Shown here: positions 37,484 to 50,400 of the stretch, one piece after another
How positions within the stretch are numbered: position 1 is the first letter of the stretch
Layout of the letters: each line of letters begins with the position of its first letter
Source: Larimichthys crocea
Taxonomy: Eukaryota > Chordata > Actinopteri > Sciaenidae
Length of the DNA: 64,000 nt
Assembly (NCBI RefSeq): GCF_000972845.2
Contig: NC_040013.1
Location: forward strand, 10,752,061 to 10,816,060
Direction of reading: 5' to 3'
Notes under the pieces: model-generated
Databases searched by the model: none
What the model was told of the DNA's origin: nothing
The model's input: only the letters and a program-made list of their open reading frames with translations
Program-made: the position numbers and the translations under genes

Positions 37484-37573
37484 GACATAGACTAACGAAG
37501 CGGTTATCCTGTGTGGAGGACGTTTCTTTAACCGCATTGTATTTCTGGATATGCCCGGACGCCGCTCTCCAGC
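37140..37573 (+). promoter_or_regulatory. dact2: dact2 proximal promoter and 5'UTR (inferred)
   Basis: A CCAAT motif lies at 37347-37351 (GGGCAGCCAATAGAGAG), about 225 bases before the chosen ATG. No clear TATA box is seen. The probable 5'UTR carries a CAG-rich repeat at 37448-37483. The transcription start cannot be placed. Confidence 0.35.
37448..37483. repeat. CAG/CAA trinucleotide repeat in the dact2 5' leader
   Basis: Five CAG, one CAA and about six CAG units, ending about 90 bases before the dact2 start codon. It is probably transcribed but not translated. Confidence 0.9.
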
Positions 37574-37852
37574 ATGCTGAGCAGGAAAGGTTCTTGTGCG
37601 GGGATGATGAGTGCTGCAGCCGGAGTAGACCGCAGCAGGGTCGGGGAGAGGCTGCAGGCGGCTCTGGCCGGTCTGCAGGAGCTGCATCTGCTGAAGGACA
37701 GACAGAGAGACATGGTGAGCTGGGCGCTGAGGGTGGACCGAGAGGAGCCGGTCACTTCTGTCCACGCAGGCCCGGAGGGTCCTATGATGATGATGATGGG
37801 GGCTGAGGAACAGCGCCTGGAGGCGACCCTGACAGCCCTGAAGCAACAGCTG
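37574..37852 (+). CDS. dact2: dact2 coding exon 1
   Basis: This exon carries 93 codons, ending CTG before donor GTAGGA in phase 0. It holds the N-terminal [19 protein letters not shown] segment and the first part of the leucine zipper. ATG trinucleotides near 37784-37798 encode five consecutive Met residues. Confidence 0.93.
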
Positions 37853-40800
37853 GTAGGAAGTCAATTAAATCGAAAGCCATAAAACAAAATAATTAAAATA
37901 CCTCCCTAGGTTACTACGCCTACTGTTATGTGTATGCAGTATTTTTATTTGTTAATGTATTATAGTTCTTATTTATAATACTGTGCTCACATTTAGACCT
38001 GTTTTTTAAAGGACAGTTTAATTGTCCTTATAATAAAGTCGTCTGTTTGAATCTTGCCGTCAGCTGATGCTCATGTGCATTCCGTCTTCAATTATTACCA
38101 GACACACTCTCATGCTCTCAGCTGGGGGTAGGAAGTAAGATAGGTGTCATAAATCATGGTTCACTGCGGGACCAGGAGGACTTTGAGTTGCGTATGTGCG
38201 CGCACATCGTGCGTGTGTAGACTGCTGGGGGCAAACCTCAATCATTAACCATTAATGCCTAGAAATATTTTTAAAATTGGTGGTGTGTGCTTTGTAAAGG
38301 GGGATATTTTGCTGTGAGTGACACTCAGTGATAGTTTCTGTCATGAGAGGCCCATGAGTGTTGGAGACAACTGGCTGTGTAGAGTTTTCCATGACAGGAT
38401 TTTTCCATGCATGCTGCTGTTGTTTTAAGCATGTATAGGAAATACAGGGATTAAGGTGCCATGCATGACCTTAAATAAAACTGGGCAAATGCATCAAAGG
38501 ATTCATTGTAAAGTGCCAGGACAACATACTGTTCATATTTTGTTTTTGCATTCATTCAAATTGGATCCACGGCAGACTAACCACAATCTATCTTTGAAAA
38601 ACACTGGCAGTTATATGAAGGCTTAATTCTCCAAAACATTTTCCAAGAACTCTATGGCTGTAATGTGATCTCACATATGAGAACAAGCTTTTTTAAATGG
38701 TGCATTTTGAAGGCAATGCACCCCAGCTCTGATTTTAAGAACAACTGTAACAGTAAAGTCCCAGCCCTAACTGCAAAGCAAACAGTCTTTCACCCCAACC
38801 CCCAAGCTCTCTTCCTCTAGTAGTTTACACAATGGCCAGGCCCTCGCTGTGGGGGAGAAATGAGTTACCCACCACTGATTCTTCCATGCTCCCCCATGTC
38901 CTGCTGGGGTTAATCATCAGCCACAGCTGAGTCGCTTTTGTTTTCCTGATGGCGGTACATTAGAGCATCTTTTATGTGAATAACAGACCCTTGTTTTAGT
39001 AAGAATCTACCATTGAAAACTGTCTTCCTGACTTTTTTTTGCTTAATTTCCCTTTTTTCGTATACCTGTACAGAGAATTTCTGCGTGACTGTATCCATGT
39101 GTGTGTGTGTGTGTGAAGAGCTCAGTTGCATAACTTCCCTTTCTCAAACTCCTTCCCCATTTTCTGAGAAAATCTCATCTAAAGAAAAAAATCTAAGTTG
39201 ATTGTACCAATTGGTTTTAGGTACCACACATATTTTTAGGGGGGTTGGCTAAAAAATTGTGTGTTGTCTGTTTTACAGTCTCGTCTTCGGAAACAGGATG
39301 TAGGCCTGAAGACTCACTTGCAGCAATTGGATCAACAGATCAGTGAGCTGAAGCTGGATGTGAGCAAGGCCTCCACAGAGCAGCTGGAGAGTGACAGCAG
39401 GCCAAGTTCAGGTGTGTAGGCAAACACATGAACAAAATCCCACAGTAGTTTACATTGTAGCAAGTAAGCTTTCACCCAAGCTATGATGTGCAGTACTAAC
39501 AAAAAATACTCATGTGCCTATTTGTTGTTGTTTCTAGGTTTCTATGAGCTTAGTGATGGCGGCTCTTGCTCGTTGTCCAACTCCTGTACCTCTGTGTACA
39601 GCGAGTGTCTGTCATCTTCCCAGACAAGCCTCCTTCCCCTTCCCATGAGCCCTGCTAATTCTTACATTAGCCCTCCATCACAAGCTGATGTATGTCGCCG
39701 GCGTTCTGCTGATGAGAGCACTACCCAGCCCAACCCGCCGCGGGCCACTGGCCTCCACCTGGGCAGCAGCAGGATCCGAGCAAGCACTACTAGCACCGAA
39801 CAGGCACGACCAAGACCTGTGTCAACAGGTAACCACATTTCTTCATCTCTAATTTAAGATAATCTCTCATATAGTAATGGGAACCATGCAACGGTTGTTA
39901 CTAAGCAGCTCAACGTGCATTTTTCTACATAATAACATGTAATTTTTCAGTTGATGAGAGATTTGAAAGGTTAATTAGTATTTTTGTCTTGCCTATCAGG
40001 TGATCTTGAAAGAATGATGGCTCAAGGGCTGGGCTACTACAAATCTGTGGATGCAAGGAAAGTGTGCACAAACTTGAAGACCTCCACATTGGATCCCAAA
40101 TTCCAGAACAACTTGGTGTCCCGCAGTGGGACGGAAGTGTATCACTACCCCAGCCCTCTGCACGCAGTGGCTCTCCAGAGCCCAATCTTTTCCCATGGGG
40201 CCGACCCAGCCACACCCAGACTCCTAGAGGGCCAAGGAGCCCCAGTGAACGGTTCTGACACCCTCCAGAGGGCACAAATGGGTTATGAGACCAAGACCCT
40301 GGGTTATATTGACAAGCTCCTCCTGCGCAGCTTGAGCAAAATCCAAAGTGAAACTTGCACCGAAACTATGCAGACACAGAGTGCCTGTCATAGGAAGCCC
40401 ACTGAAATTGTAACTGTGTTTCCTGAAGCGTCACAAAAAGAGGTGTCGATGCTGGAGCCTCTTCCAGCACAGACCACAAACACCATCTCGATAGATAGCA
40501 ACCAGAAGAGACACTGCATGACATACTCCAGCCAAGAGCTAGCTGATAACACAAACCATAAAGATTCAGTGAGAGCCCCAGAAGCCTCATACCGATACTC
40601 TTATCCTGCTGCCACAAGGGAATACAGCTCTGATGAGGTCACCACTTCATCCCTGAGGACAAATGACAAACCCAAAGGACAATATACTAGTGAAACAAGA
40701 ACCAATTCAGAGAAAAGGTGTGGGGACAATCCACAGTCAATGCAACAAGAGTGGAACGGCCAAAGGCAAAGAATGGTGATGGCCCACAGCTCTAGCACAG

Positions 40801-41882
40801 AGGAGAGCCAAGGCTTTGAGGTTCACACTGGTCACAGATCCTCCCCTGAGTTTGTCCATGCCAAATTTCTCCCTGCTGGATCTCAGAGGGTCAAGGTGAG
40901 ACAGGCAGACCGTAAAACCAAAGCTGTGAAACTGAGAAGAAAAAGCAGTGAGAAGCCTAGAGCTGTGAGGCAGCAACATGGCTACTCCTCCAGTGAAAGG
41001 ATCAGAGAGGCCAGTGGTGGAACCAAGGGGGAACAGAGAAGATCAGGGAAAGGTAAAGTGACCCAGAAATGTACCACCTGTCACACAGAGGAACGCAGAC
41101 AGGGCTCAGGCTCAGACTCCAGCCACTGTAGCCCAGGACTCACATACACCCACAAGGTCCATCCAAAACCACATCCCATCCCTGCTGCTACAAAGTCCAG
41201 CAAAAGCCGCAGACTGCAGAGTCTGGAGTATGAGCAGCCTGTAGAGCAGAGGAAAAGGAGGCAGGGGGCTGCCAAATGGCCGTCTGAGGTGGAGATGTTC
41301 CAGGCCTCTTGTGCTCAACGTCAGAGGTCAAAAGATCCCCATGTTCAAGCACTAGGAAGCATGCAGATGGTCCGTAGTGTGAGTGCCAAGCAAGGCCAGT
41401 GGATAGCTCCTCGCTCCTTCCAGTCCTCCATGTCCTCTAACTCTTTTCTCCACAATCTTAATGCCAGATACCCCCCAGCACCCTTCCATATGTCCAGCCA
41501 CTATCCACCCAGATGTGAATCTGAATATTCGGCCGAATGTGCCTCACTGTTTCACTCCACCATTGCTGAGAGCAGTGAGGGTGAGATGAGTGATAACACC
41601 ACCAATCGGTTTGGAGATAGCGAGTCCAGCCAAAGCTATCAGTCCTTCTCGGACTCTGACAGCAGCCTGTCCCTGGACGAGGACGACCAGGTGGACAGCC
41701 AGGGGGAGGAGAGAGGTCTGGTATGGGCTGAGGCTGCTCTAGGGCCCACTGCCGCTGGACTGCCCCTCCAGCAGCTCCCACGCCCCGAGCCATCAGCCTG
41801 CCGCATCAAAGCTTCCCGAGCCCTAAAGAAGAAGATTCGTCGGTTCCAGCCTGCCTCCCTGAAGGTCATGACCCTGGTGTAG
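37574..41882 (+). CDS. dact2: dact2, Dapper homolog 2 (complete; four coding exons, 861 residues)
   Basis: Dapper proteins bind Dishevelled and modulate Wnt signalling; DACT2 also restrains Nodal/TGF-beta signalling by promoting receptor turnover. Joining 37574-37852, 39279-39411, 39538-39828 and 40000-41882 gives 861 residues. Features in order: DRSRVGERL near the N-terminus (19-27), a run of five Met (71-75), a leucine zipper with Leu at 82, 89, 96, 103, 110 and 117, the conserved [16 protein letters not shown] (about 136-149), RPVSTGDLER (about 229-239), [15 protein letters not shown], a basic segment [16 protein letters not shown] (about 540-555), [18 protein letters not shown] (about 760-775), and the C-terminal [14 protein letters not shown] with PDZ ligand MTLV. 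Human DACT2 has nearly the same C-terminus ([12 protein letters not shown], ending MTMV), which separates it from DACT1 and DACT3. Human DACT2 is about 774 residues. The first ATG is used; the next Met codons (residues 11-12) are alternatives. Confidence 0.96.
37853..39278 (+). other. dact2 intron 1
   Basis: 1.4 kb with no recognisable element except a short GT run at 39099-39115 near its 3' end. Confidence 0.85.
39279..39411 (+). CDS. dact2: dact2 coding exon 2 (leucine zipper)
   Basis: The exon lies between acceptor TTTTACAG and donor GTGTGT and ends in phase 1. It encodes [20 protein letters not shown], then ISELKLDV and SDSRPSS. Human DACT2 reads SRLRQQDIGLKTHLDQLDLQ here. Confidence 0.96.
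39538..39828 (+). CDS. dact2: dact2 coding exon 3
   Basis: The exon lies between acceptor TTTCTAG and donor GTAACC, with two leading bases and one trailing. It encodes [16 protein letters not shown], a Ser/Pro-rich middle and RPRPVSTG, where the conserved RPVSTGD motif straddles the next junction. Confidence 0.95.
40000..41882 (+). CDS. dact2: dact2 terminal coding exon 4
   Basis: The exon starts after acceptor CTATCAG and is open for 627 codons to TAG at 41880-41882. It carries most of the Ser-rich, largely disordered body and the conserved C-terminus. A single long last exon is typical of the DACT family. Confidence 0.97.
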
Positions 41883-42260
41883 CAAATTTCCCCCTGGGCA
41901 GAATGAAAACTGTTAGGAAAACAAGGAGAACTGTGGGAAATGCTTCCAAAACTGTTTGGAATGATCTCACCTGGTCCCTCAGCACAACACCCTTAATCAT
42001 CACAGAGAAGCAACAGTTGGACTGTATCGGTGCACTGATAGTTAAAACAAACAAAAAAAAGTTAAGAATTTACAATGGTTGGATCTGAAACTGTAAAAAT
42101 GGTGCATAAACATGTACATAACACAATTATTACACTTACACTTTGTAGATATTTATGTTACAATTAAAGTTTCTCATAGCATGTGACTGCAATTGACAAT
42201 TTCATGTATATGTATAATTATATGTACTGGAGAAATAAAAAAAACAATCTTTTTACATTT
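41883..42260 (+). other. dact2: dact2 3' untranslated region
   Basis: AT-rich sequence after the stop, with an AATAAA at 42234-42239 followed by an A-run and T-rich sequence. The end is inferred from that signal. Confidence 0.6.
42234..42239 (+). terminator. polyadenylation signal (dact2)
   Basis: AATAAA about 350 bases after the dact2 stop, followed by AAAAACAATCTTTTTACATTT. Confidence 0.55.
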
Positions 42261-45200
42261 CTTGTTTCAAATGATTGCTTGTTTTTTTGTTAATTTCTGC
42301 ATTTTTCTCATTGATCACAACTATGCACATGTATCTTATTAGAAGAAACTTATTTAATATATATTGGGACAGATTTCATAGAGTTTTTATGTATCTTTCA
42401 CTTCTGTTTTTATCTTCAGACAGCTAACGATATTACTGGTTGAACTAGTTCTAGCTTTGTTATTATCAGCACCCAACTTTTCAACACTGAGTAAACAATG
42501 TTTGCAACATCTCACCTACCAACTTCTCTCTTCTTCTGGTGTTTATTTATCACACATGCTAAAAAGAATCTCCATTTAATCCTTACAAATGTCCCACAGA
42601 GGCTGACCAATCTAGTGCAGATAGCACTAACAGCTCCTTATCTGGTTTCCTGTTTCTTCCCAGCTGTTGGTTTAATAAATTGCAGCTTCAACAATCAACC
42701 CAGACAGTCATGTTTAATTAGAGGGCTAGACTTATCAACCTGACTCATTTAAATGTAAGTAAACACACTCCCACTGAAAAACTAACACACACAGTCACAC
42801 TCCTATGATTCAAAAAAAAAAAGATGGTAGTAGAATCTCCGGTTTGTGAGGGGAGACCTGAGGTTTTTGAACAGTTGGTGTACATGCCAAAGGGCACACG
42901 GGATTTAGAAGGAATGACAGATGATAAGAGGATCCTCATTTCTGAGCTGTCATGAGGAGATTAGACAGTGGGCAGCTGCACTGAATTGCCAAATTATCTC
43001 ATTTCCAAAAGCTGCCTTGGTATCTTTCCATTAAAATTCTTTCAATGATGGGGTGAGCAAAAGGGCACTTCAGAAGGTAAGTAGTCCAGTGACTGGCCTT
43101 CCAAACATCAGCACTCTCTCCCACAGCCATACATAATAATGTTTTTCTCCTATTAGGCAGCCACCGTGACCTTACCAACTAAGAAGCTTATAGGACTGAC
43201 AAACATTTCCAGCATTTCATTACTTGTTCCTTTGAAGTTGTGTTCCCTGCAGATTTAATCACTGTGGAGACCATTATTTTTGAAACTCAGGGATCTTTCA
43301 TTTATTTATTTTCTCTCCTCTGAGTAGAAATGTTAAATTTACTTTCAGAAAAGGCATCATTCTTTGAGTAAAAGCACTCAGTAAAGGGCATGTGTTAATT
43401 CAGCAGCATTCCCTTTTCTATTCATCAAATGCAAGACGTGTTGAAAGGGGAAAAACCTCAAGGAACATCAAAGGTAGCATTTTATGGTTAGCAACTTGCT
43501 ACAATTAGGATGTGTACATCCAACTGACCTCTGTCCTCTTCACAAGAGTGAGAGCGAGTGGTGGTCGGATTAGTGCTGCTGTTTTCAACCCGGCTCAGAG
43601 GGACCATGGCAGGCGCTGGACTTGTCTTTGATGTTGAGTATAGTTGAGACCATGTCGGCTTGACCTTGTGTGCTTGCTGACCTTTCCAGCTGTAGAGCTG
43701 GCTCATCACTGAGGGCACATCACCCCACAATAGAGAGGTCAGGGGCCTTTTTGTACCCTCGCTGTCTCTGGGTTTGTCTTTTTTGTGTGCAACATGTCTG
43801 TTATTTACTTTCTTTTGACTCATTGTGTGAGTCTGTTGTTGAGAAGGTAGGTCCACCTGTCCACTGCAAGGCCCCTTGATGCTAAAATTAGTTTGGATGT
43901 TGTTGGGTTTTTTTTGTCTGTTTGTTTGTTTTGTTTTTGCAGAAGCAGTGCCTTAACATCTACATAATGTAATTGGATGTTGGATAAAGATAATTCGGCA
44001 AGGGAATGAAACCTCTGGAGGTTGAATTTGAAGCAGCAACCTGTGCAGCAGGTGTACAGGGGCACCTGCAAATGGGATTCAGACATAATATTTTATAGGG
44101 TATAAAGTTTAGTGCGGGGGTGGCTATAAAATATTCCCTATGGGTGGCTGTCAATTGTACTGAAGGGCTACAGATGTCGTGTGGGATCTCATTACACAGA
44201 AGTGCTTTGACTTTGATATTACATACATGAGATCACATGAGAACACATGGGCACGCGGTCGCATTTAATCAAGATCATACACCTTCAGCTGACACCACAC
44301 CTGCTGGTTAAGGGTCTTAACTCAGTTTCTTGAGCCATGAGCCTGAGCACTTTTTCAAATGGTTAGAGATCCATAAATACAGTTGTGGTTTACTTTCTAA
44401 AAAGCATTATTCATAGCCTGAATAGAAAAGGTGATAATGTATGAAATGTAATGTGTCTAAGCAATAAAGTGCATGATTTAACAAGCAAAATAAAAATAAC
44501 GGCTTATTCATTTCACACCCACACCCTCCATTCCTCACACACACTTTCTAAATCAGACTGCAGTAGAACATTGTCAATGTCCAGTGAGATATAAATAGGT
44601 GGAAGTGTCACGTCAAACTACTCAGAGTACTGGGATGGGTTACCACTGAGGTAATACAGTGTATGCCTCTGAGCTGCTTTGGACAGTGATCTTATTACAC
44701 ATTAGGTCACCGTGCTGCTTTTCTTCTGTTAACACGCATCTCATTTCATTAACACACTTTTCATTCAGATCTCCAAATCTAGAGGAATCCAAATAATAAT
44801 AATAATAATGATCTGAATCCAGATTTAACAATTTTGTGAGACTGTAACATCCGTAAAACGAGAAAAACATTACGAACAAACGGAAAACAGAGAGCAGAAA
44901 AGAGAGTAATAATAACAAAGGGCGTGCCACAGACAGGTGCTAATTAAACTTTGACTTGGTTCATGTTAGGTCACAGTTGGAGGAGGGGTTCTCTTCTTAC
45001 GTGTGCATGAGGTAATCCCGAAGCCCAACATGCACCAGCCCTTCCCTGTCTGTCTCAAACAACATAATACCCCATCAAGCTGTCTGTGTTTTCTCCCTTT
45101 ATCATAGCTGTTTAAGCATCATTTCGGCAGTACTGTTGCAACATGTAATACCTTTTTCTATTGACACTAAGAGTAGCGTAGGATAACTAATCTTGTAGTT

Positions 45201-46600
45201 ATCTTACGGTTTCTCGTTTGTGTATCTTTACATTGTGGTAAACATATTTTTCACTAGATATTTAAAAGGGTGCTGGGCCTTAGATATAAGCCATGGATTT
45301 ATTATGTTGACAAGTGGGAGCTCAGGAACTCATTACCACCCTGACGAGAAGAGCTTTCTACTCATACCCACAATGCACCCCTAGAAACACAGAGTGGGTC
45401 ATGCTTTTCCAGGGTCCTGTGATGCAAGAAAGATTATCTTTAGTTAGTATGTTAAATATGTACACCAATTTCATGATTTTCAGAAAATCATGAAATTACT
45501 GGTAGATTCACTCATTGGCACATTCATATTTAAACATTTAAAACTTTTCTGGACATAATCACTTTTGCTGGCATCAGAACTTTATTAGATGTAATAACAG
45601 CTGGAATATATGACAAAGATTAGGTTAAATTTCAGCACTGACACAATGACAGTCGAGACCAAGGTCAGCAACTACCGAATATTTGAGATTAGTAGATGTT
45701 GCCACATCTATGTTGCCACATGTATTGAATTTACATTGTATGCACCCACAATGTAGTAGCTTCGTCTGTAATGAAACAACTAAGATTCACCCCGCTCCTC
45801 TGTGACCCTTTGCACGGGGGCTGGGTTCTATAGTGTGTGAGGTGGCTTTTGTCCCTTTGCTTACTGTACATATGAATGGGGCTGGACCGGAATGTCCAAC
45901 CTCATGAATGTCAATTGTCTGCGGCCTGAGTTAAAGAGCAGGCTTCTCTCGTTGTGTAGAGGAGGACAATAGAGATAGAGAACAGGGAGATGAGTGGATA
46001 GAAAGCGAGGGAAATGAGCAGGAAGAGATGAGCTACCAGTGACAAGTGTGAAAGATCGAAACTAACAGAGACAGAGCATAAAGATGAGCAAAATGGAGAA
46101 AAAGCAACAGGGAGATGCATGATGCTCCACTCCTATGGGGCTTAATCTGGTCCTTCCTCAACCACCACCTGCTCCTCTTTAAGCACATCCTGTCATTTAA
46201 TACCTAATCCCTTCATTCACTCCAGTGTGTTTACTAACCATTGTCTCAACTCCCTTCAAGCTGTGGTCAAGAGGTGGTTCAAAAGTTCGCAGTCTATGGA
46301 GAGCACGCACTCACAGTAACAGAGGGCATTGTGAGTGTGTTCGCCCCTGCCAAGCAATTGTCTGAGACAGAGAGAAATCCCTGTGCATGCAAGTGAAGGA
46401 GTCTTTGGGCTCTAGCCTTTGAGGCCAACATCAGTTACTTTCTTTGGCGTGAACAAGCCGATATTTGGGGACAGATAATTGGTCTACAGTGCACTGTATC
46501 ATGACCTGTATTAACAACGGTAAATGGTACACCACCAATTTTTTATTTCAATCCACTGGCATGTGTTACTACAATATACTGTGTGTCGGGATAGAAGGCA
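42261..46600. other. intergenic, no gene recognised
   Basis: No gene is recognisable. A 122-codon minus-strand open stretch (43488-43856) has no known domain. A short (AAT)n run is at about 44790-44810. Otherwise nothing is recognised. Confidence 0.5.
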
Positions 46601-46644
46601 ACATGATTCTTTTAATTGTTTTCTGAATGCTATTTTAACATTTT

Positions 46645-46830
46645 AAATCTGCAGCAGCTCTGAGAGGTTATGATGCTCACAATGACAACACTAAAATGAT
46701 GATGTTTGATGGCTAAAATGATAACTTTGGTCACCATATAGTTCAGTTTAGTTGTTGAGATATTTCACTGGAAATCTTAAATGTTGACCTCATTGTTGTG
46801 CTAGAGAAGAAGTTATTTGATCATCAAATA
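46645..46830 (+). mobile_element. 5' half of a split family B repeat
   Basis: The stretch GCAGCTCTGAGAGGTTATG, GCTCACAATGACAACACTAA, GTTGTTGAGATATTTCACTGG and GTTGACCTCATTGTTGTGCT follows the family B order seen at 25.1 and 29.2 kb. The copy breaks off near 46830 and seems to resume near 47320. Confidence 0.55.
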
Positions 46831-47320
46831 TCTGGAACGCACCGGGCATGTTACATCACGGCCGCAATGCTGTTTTGGTCCAGAGCATTTCAGAAGCGTT
46901 TTGCCTGTTAGACTTTGTTTCTCAGATTGCTCAGACTTGCTCAGATTCAGACATTTGATCTTAGTTCATATGCTTCTTCCACACGTAATTTGGCTACATA
47001 GTTATCTTGTTTCCTTTTTTTCTGTTTTTAGGATCAGATGTTTCATCACAGGGTGTTTTGAAAATCGACCAGATTCCTTATGCCCTTTGTGCGTCTGACT
47101 TCTGTTCAGCTCTGCGCTGTGCTGCTTGACATGGCTGGTTGCGGTGTCCATCAAAAATAGAACTACTGTCAAACCAGAGAACTACTTCTGAAATTTGAAA
47201 ATGCACCGTGGCACATCTGGTGTGGTCACCAACATTGTCTAGAATGTCTTTGTTCAGCTCAGCCAGCTGTGGGGCAGGAATTAGTCGCAGCCATGCCAGG
47301 TAGAATTCAGCAGTGACAGG
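46831..47320. mobile_element. probable insertion of about 490 bp within the family B repeat
   Basis: The sequence between the two family B halves, starting near CTGGAACGCACCGGGCATG and ending near TTCAGCAGTGACAGG, has no family B similarity by eye. I could not find clear terminal repeats or a target-site duplication. A 115-codon minus-strand open stretch (47078-47425) crosses its right edge into family B and is therefore unlikely to be a gene. Confidence 0.4.
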
Positions 47321-47445
47321 ATTAATCCTCTGGGGACCAGGAATGTCTACGCAAAACATCACGTCGCCCAATGTGCTGAGATATTTCATGTTCAAACCAA
47401 CTGAGCTACCGACAGATATTGCCATTCCTAAAGACCAACTAACAT
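47321..47445 (+). mobile_element. 3' half of the split family B repeat
   Basis: ATTAATCCTCTGGGGACCAG, GAATGTCTAC, GAGATATTTCATG, ACCGACAGATATTGCCATTC and CTAAAGACC correspond to the end of the copy at 29.2 kb. Confidence 0.55.
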
Positions 47446-50400
47446 GACAACAACCATTGTGTAGTTAATATGGCTGTCTGTGGATATGAAGCTATAGTTA
47501 CGAAGGGAGTGTACAGTAGAAAAACAGGAGACACACGTGTCCTCTCAACAAAAAACAGTTGAGCCACAAGATTATACAAATGAGTGGGATCTGAAAAATA
47601 AAAGTAGTAATCCAGTAATCCTCCAAATACATAAATTTATTCTCATGGCTGAAACATGTTGGTGCTACCTGAGCCTCAAACTTTACAAATACAGTCTAGT
47701 CGACTCTGAGAACAAGCTTTCATGCTTGGGTAAGCAGAAATAATTACTCCACAATCGCTTCGTAGCTTACAGGGATTCTACCCAGTGTGCAATTTCCAAA
47801 AGAAGACATGAGCTCATGAGGAACAGTAGCAAGTGCATTTGTGTTTCAGATGAATACATGGTGTTTCTCCTTTTATCAGTCCCAGTGTCTCTGTGAGGAT
47901 GTCCTGGCTTTTATGAGCAGGATGTCCTGTGTCAGCTCAGAGAACTGCCTCTCTTTTGTCAAGCCTCAGGCCCTAAACAACTAAATTGAACCGCCCTAGC
48001 CCCACATATCCTCAGAGAGCTGTAACTATCTTGCTTTATCTTGCTTTTTTTCTACTGTGGGGTTCGTCAACTGGCTCACCAACAAAGCCAATCCTCATTA
48101 TGAACAAAAACAAGCCTCGACTCTTCTGAAGTGGTGTGTGTGTCTGAGTGAGCTCTGAAGGAGGACATCAAAAGAGCGGCGAGAGTGACAGCTGGTCCTC
48201 CTCTTGGTCAGGCCCCCTGATAAGATCAGAGTGACAGGAGAACATGGGACCCCACAGGTACCTCCCTCCCGCACCAGCACCCTCCTTGTTGCTTCCATAT
48301 GGCCACTAACAAGTCCCTCACCTACCAACATGTCAATTCCCTTTTGATTCTTCAGCCCTTTTTGCCTCTTAAAATGTGAATATTGGTGTCTCCAGTATTT
48401 ATTTATATTAAAAGCTACATTTTGTCATTGTTTTCTGGCTATCTCTGCTTATCATCTCAAGACTATTTGTCTGTCCTTCACGTGTCACTGCCCTCCTTCT
48501 ACAAAATGCCATAAACCCGTTGGGTGTGTACTCACAGTGACCACTTAAAAGCTGAGGCTTCCTACAGCTCCAAGCCTAATGGACTCTAGTCTAACACCTA
48601 AAAAAAATGTTTTAGACTTTAGGCAAATACGCCCGCTTGTCTCTTTCCAGTGCATGTGCTCCAATTAAAGACGGACTCAGCTGGCATGTCTAAAAGAGTC
48701 AATATTCTATTAATTTTATGAGTACAAAACCGTTTGGTGAGCTCACAGTTTTATGGTCCTCCATCCACCTCTTTCACTTCAATGATTTTCCCTTTTAAAT
48801 TCTTTGTCTAAATTGTTTCTTCTCGATGTGGGAAAAACATGTTCAGAGTGGAAATACCTATCTAAATTAAAATGAAAAAAATCACATGTACACATTCATT
48901 TTTCCAAAACATGGTCGACCGCCCAATTAAATTTTATTCAGCTGGGGGGAAATTGCTTGTTATGGGGCAAACTGCAGCATTTCCTTGGGGTCAGTAGTTT
49001 GCCAGTGGGTTTGTTTTCCTTTGTCTCCCAGGTATAGTTAGTGGTTAGCTTGCTCTCCCCCATCGGGGACAGGTCCCAGCTTGCATCTGCGGTGGAAAGG
49101 ATCCAACAGTAAGAAATTGTGGAAGATAATAAGGCTGCCTTTTCAACACACCCTGACTTAGAATTGTAGTATTGTATATCCCCTTTCTGTTTCTGTCGTG
49201 TTTTGCATTAGTTTCTGTTTAACAGTTTTTTCTTTTTTTGGTAAGTAAAAAACACGAAACTGCATATCAGATAATTGTAATTTCAATTGGCTCCATGAGC
49301 ACATTGCGGGACACCCTGAGGTCTTGTCTCTGGACTGGCCAGCCCCTATCAGTGCAGGGGTCAGCGGTCATACTGGGAACAGACTGAAAGCCCATGCGGT
49401 ATTAGGTCTCTGTACCTATAGGAAGCACGATGAGAGCAGATATGTTCAAACAGCTGTTACTGTCAGATTAACCAGTACCAGTTTAGTTTATCATAAATGG
49501 TATGCAAGCAAGTGTGGCTTATAAGGCATGTGTGATTCACCACATTAAAATGAATATTAGTATACACAAACAGCGATTATAAGGAAGGGACAGTTTACAC
49601 CAAAGTATTTAAAGATATATGTGACGTGAAACTTGATAATTTCAAGGTAAAGAGGGCAAAAGTTTATAATGATGCATGGTACTGTCATTTGTGTATGTTA
49701 TACTGACGAATGGGTCTTTGAAACTTGACACAAAAGCAGCTGATGGGGGAGGGCTAGCCTTAACCCTTTGTACTGGGGTATTAGGGAAAGTTGAAGGGGA
49801 AGGCTCACAGACAAGAAATGGATCTTGTTGTGAGCAGGGGTAAGAGGTATTGATAAAGGATTTATCAGTGGATTGCAATGCAAAATACTTTTGTTTCAGT
49901 AATTATGTTGATTTTGAAAGGGTTGCCAGTGTGTTTTTACACTGATACCTAAGGGCAACATATGGCAAGCCTTCCTTTATCTGCTCCTGGCTGTTAGCAC
50001 CACAGCTTCCTGGCATAAATATGTTAAAAGGGTGGCAACTGAACTTCCCTTTATGGCTCTTAAGATAAACATTAACACCTGACAGTGAATGTGCTTCAAG
50101 ATAAACCAAGATTACTAGTTTGATCTGTGTTCTAGTGGCAAAGATGAAGGGACTTCTGAAGAAATCCTATCGCAAGCGAGCCATGGCTAATGTTTCATCA
50201 TGTTAACAGCAGAGAAGTGGATAAATCTTTAAAATCTGCCCCACAGCTTCATGAAAAGTCCCCCCAGAGGCCTCGATGATGACATGTGGATGATATGTTT
50301 ATATGGGCTGTGTACCGAGGCAGTAAATCACCACAGGCCTGCAGTCTAAGGAAGGATGACAGTCTATCTGGGGCCCCATGTGTTTTTAGAGAGAAGGGGG

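Noticed and set aside
39984..40001. ATG at 39984 as the start of a separate gene
   Set aside because: It lies in the intron just before the acceptor. The conserved RPVSTGD motif crosses the exon 3/exon 4 junction, showing that the long open stretch is the last exon of dact2.
43488..43856. 122-codon minus-strand open stretch
   Set aside because: It has a biased but non-diagnostic composition, no known domain and no splice context.
47078..47425. 115-codon minus-strand open stretch
   Set aside because: It crosses the boundary between the unidentified insert and the family B repeat, so it is a chance open frame.
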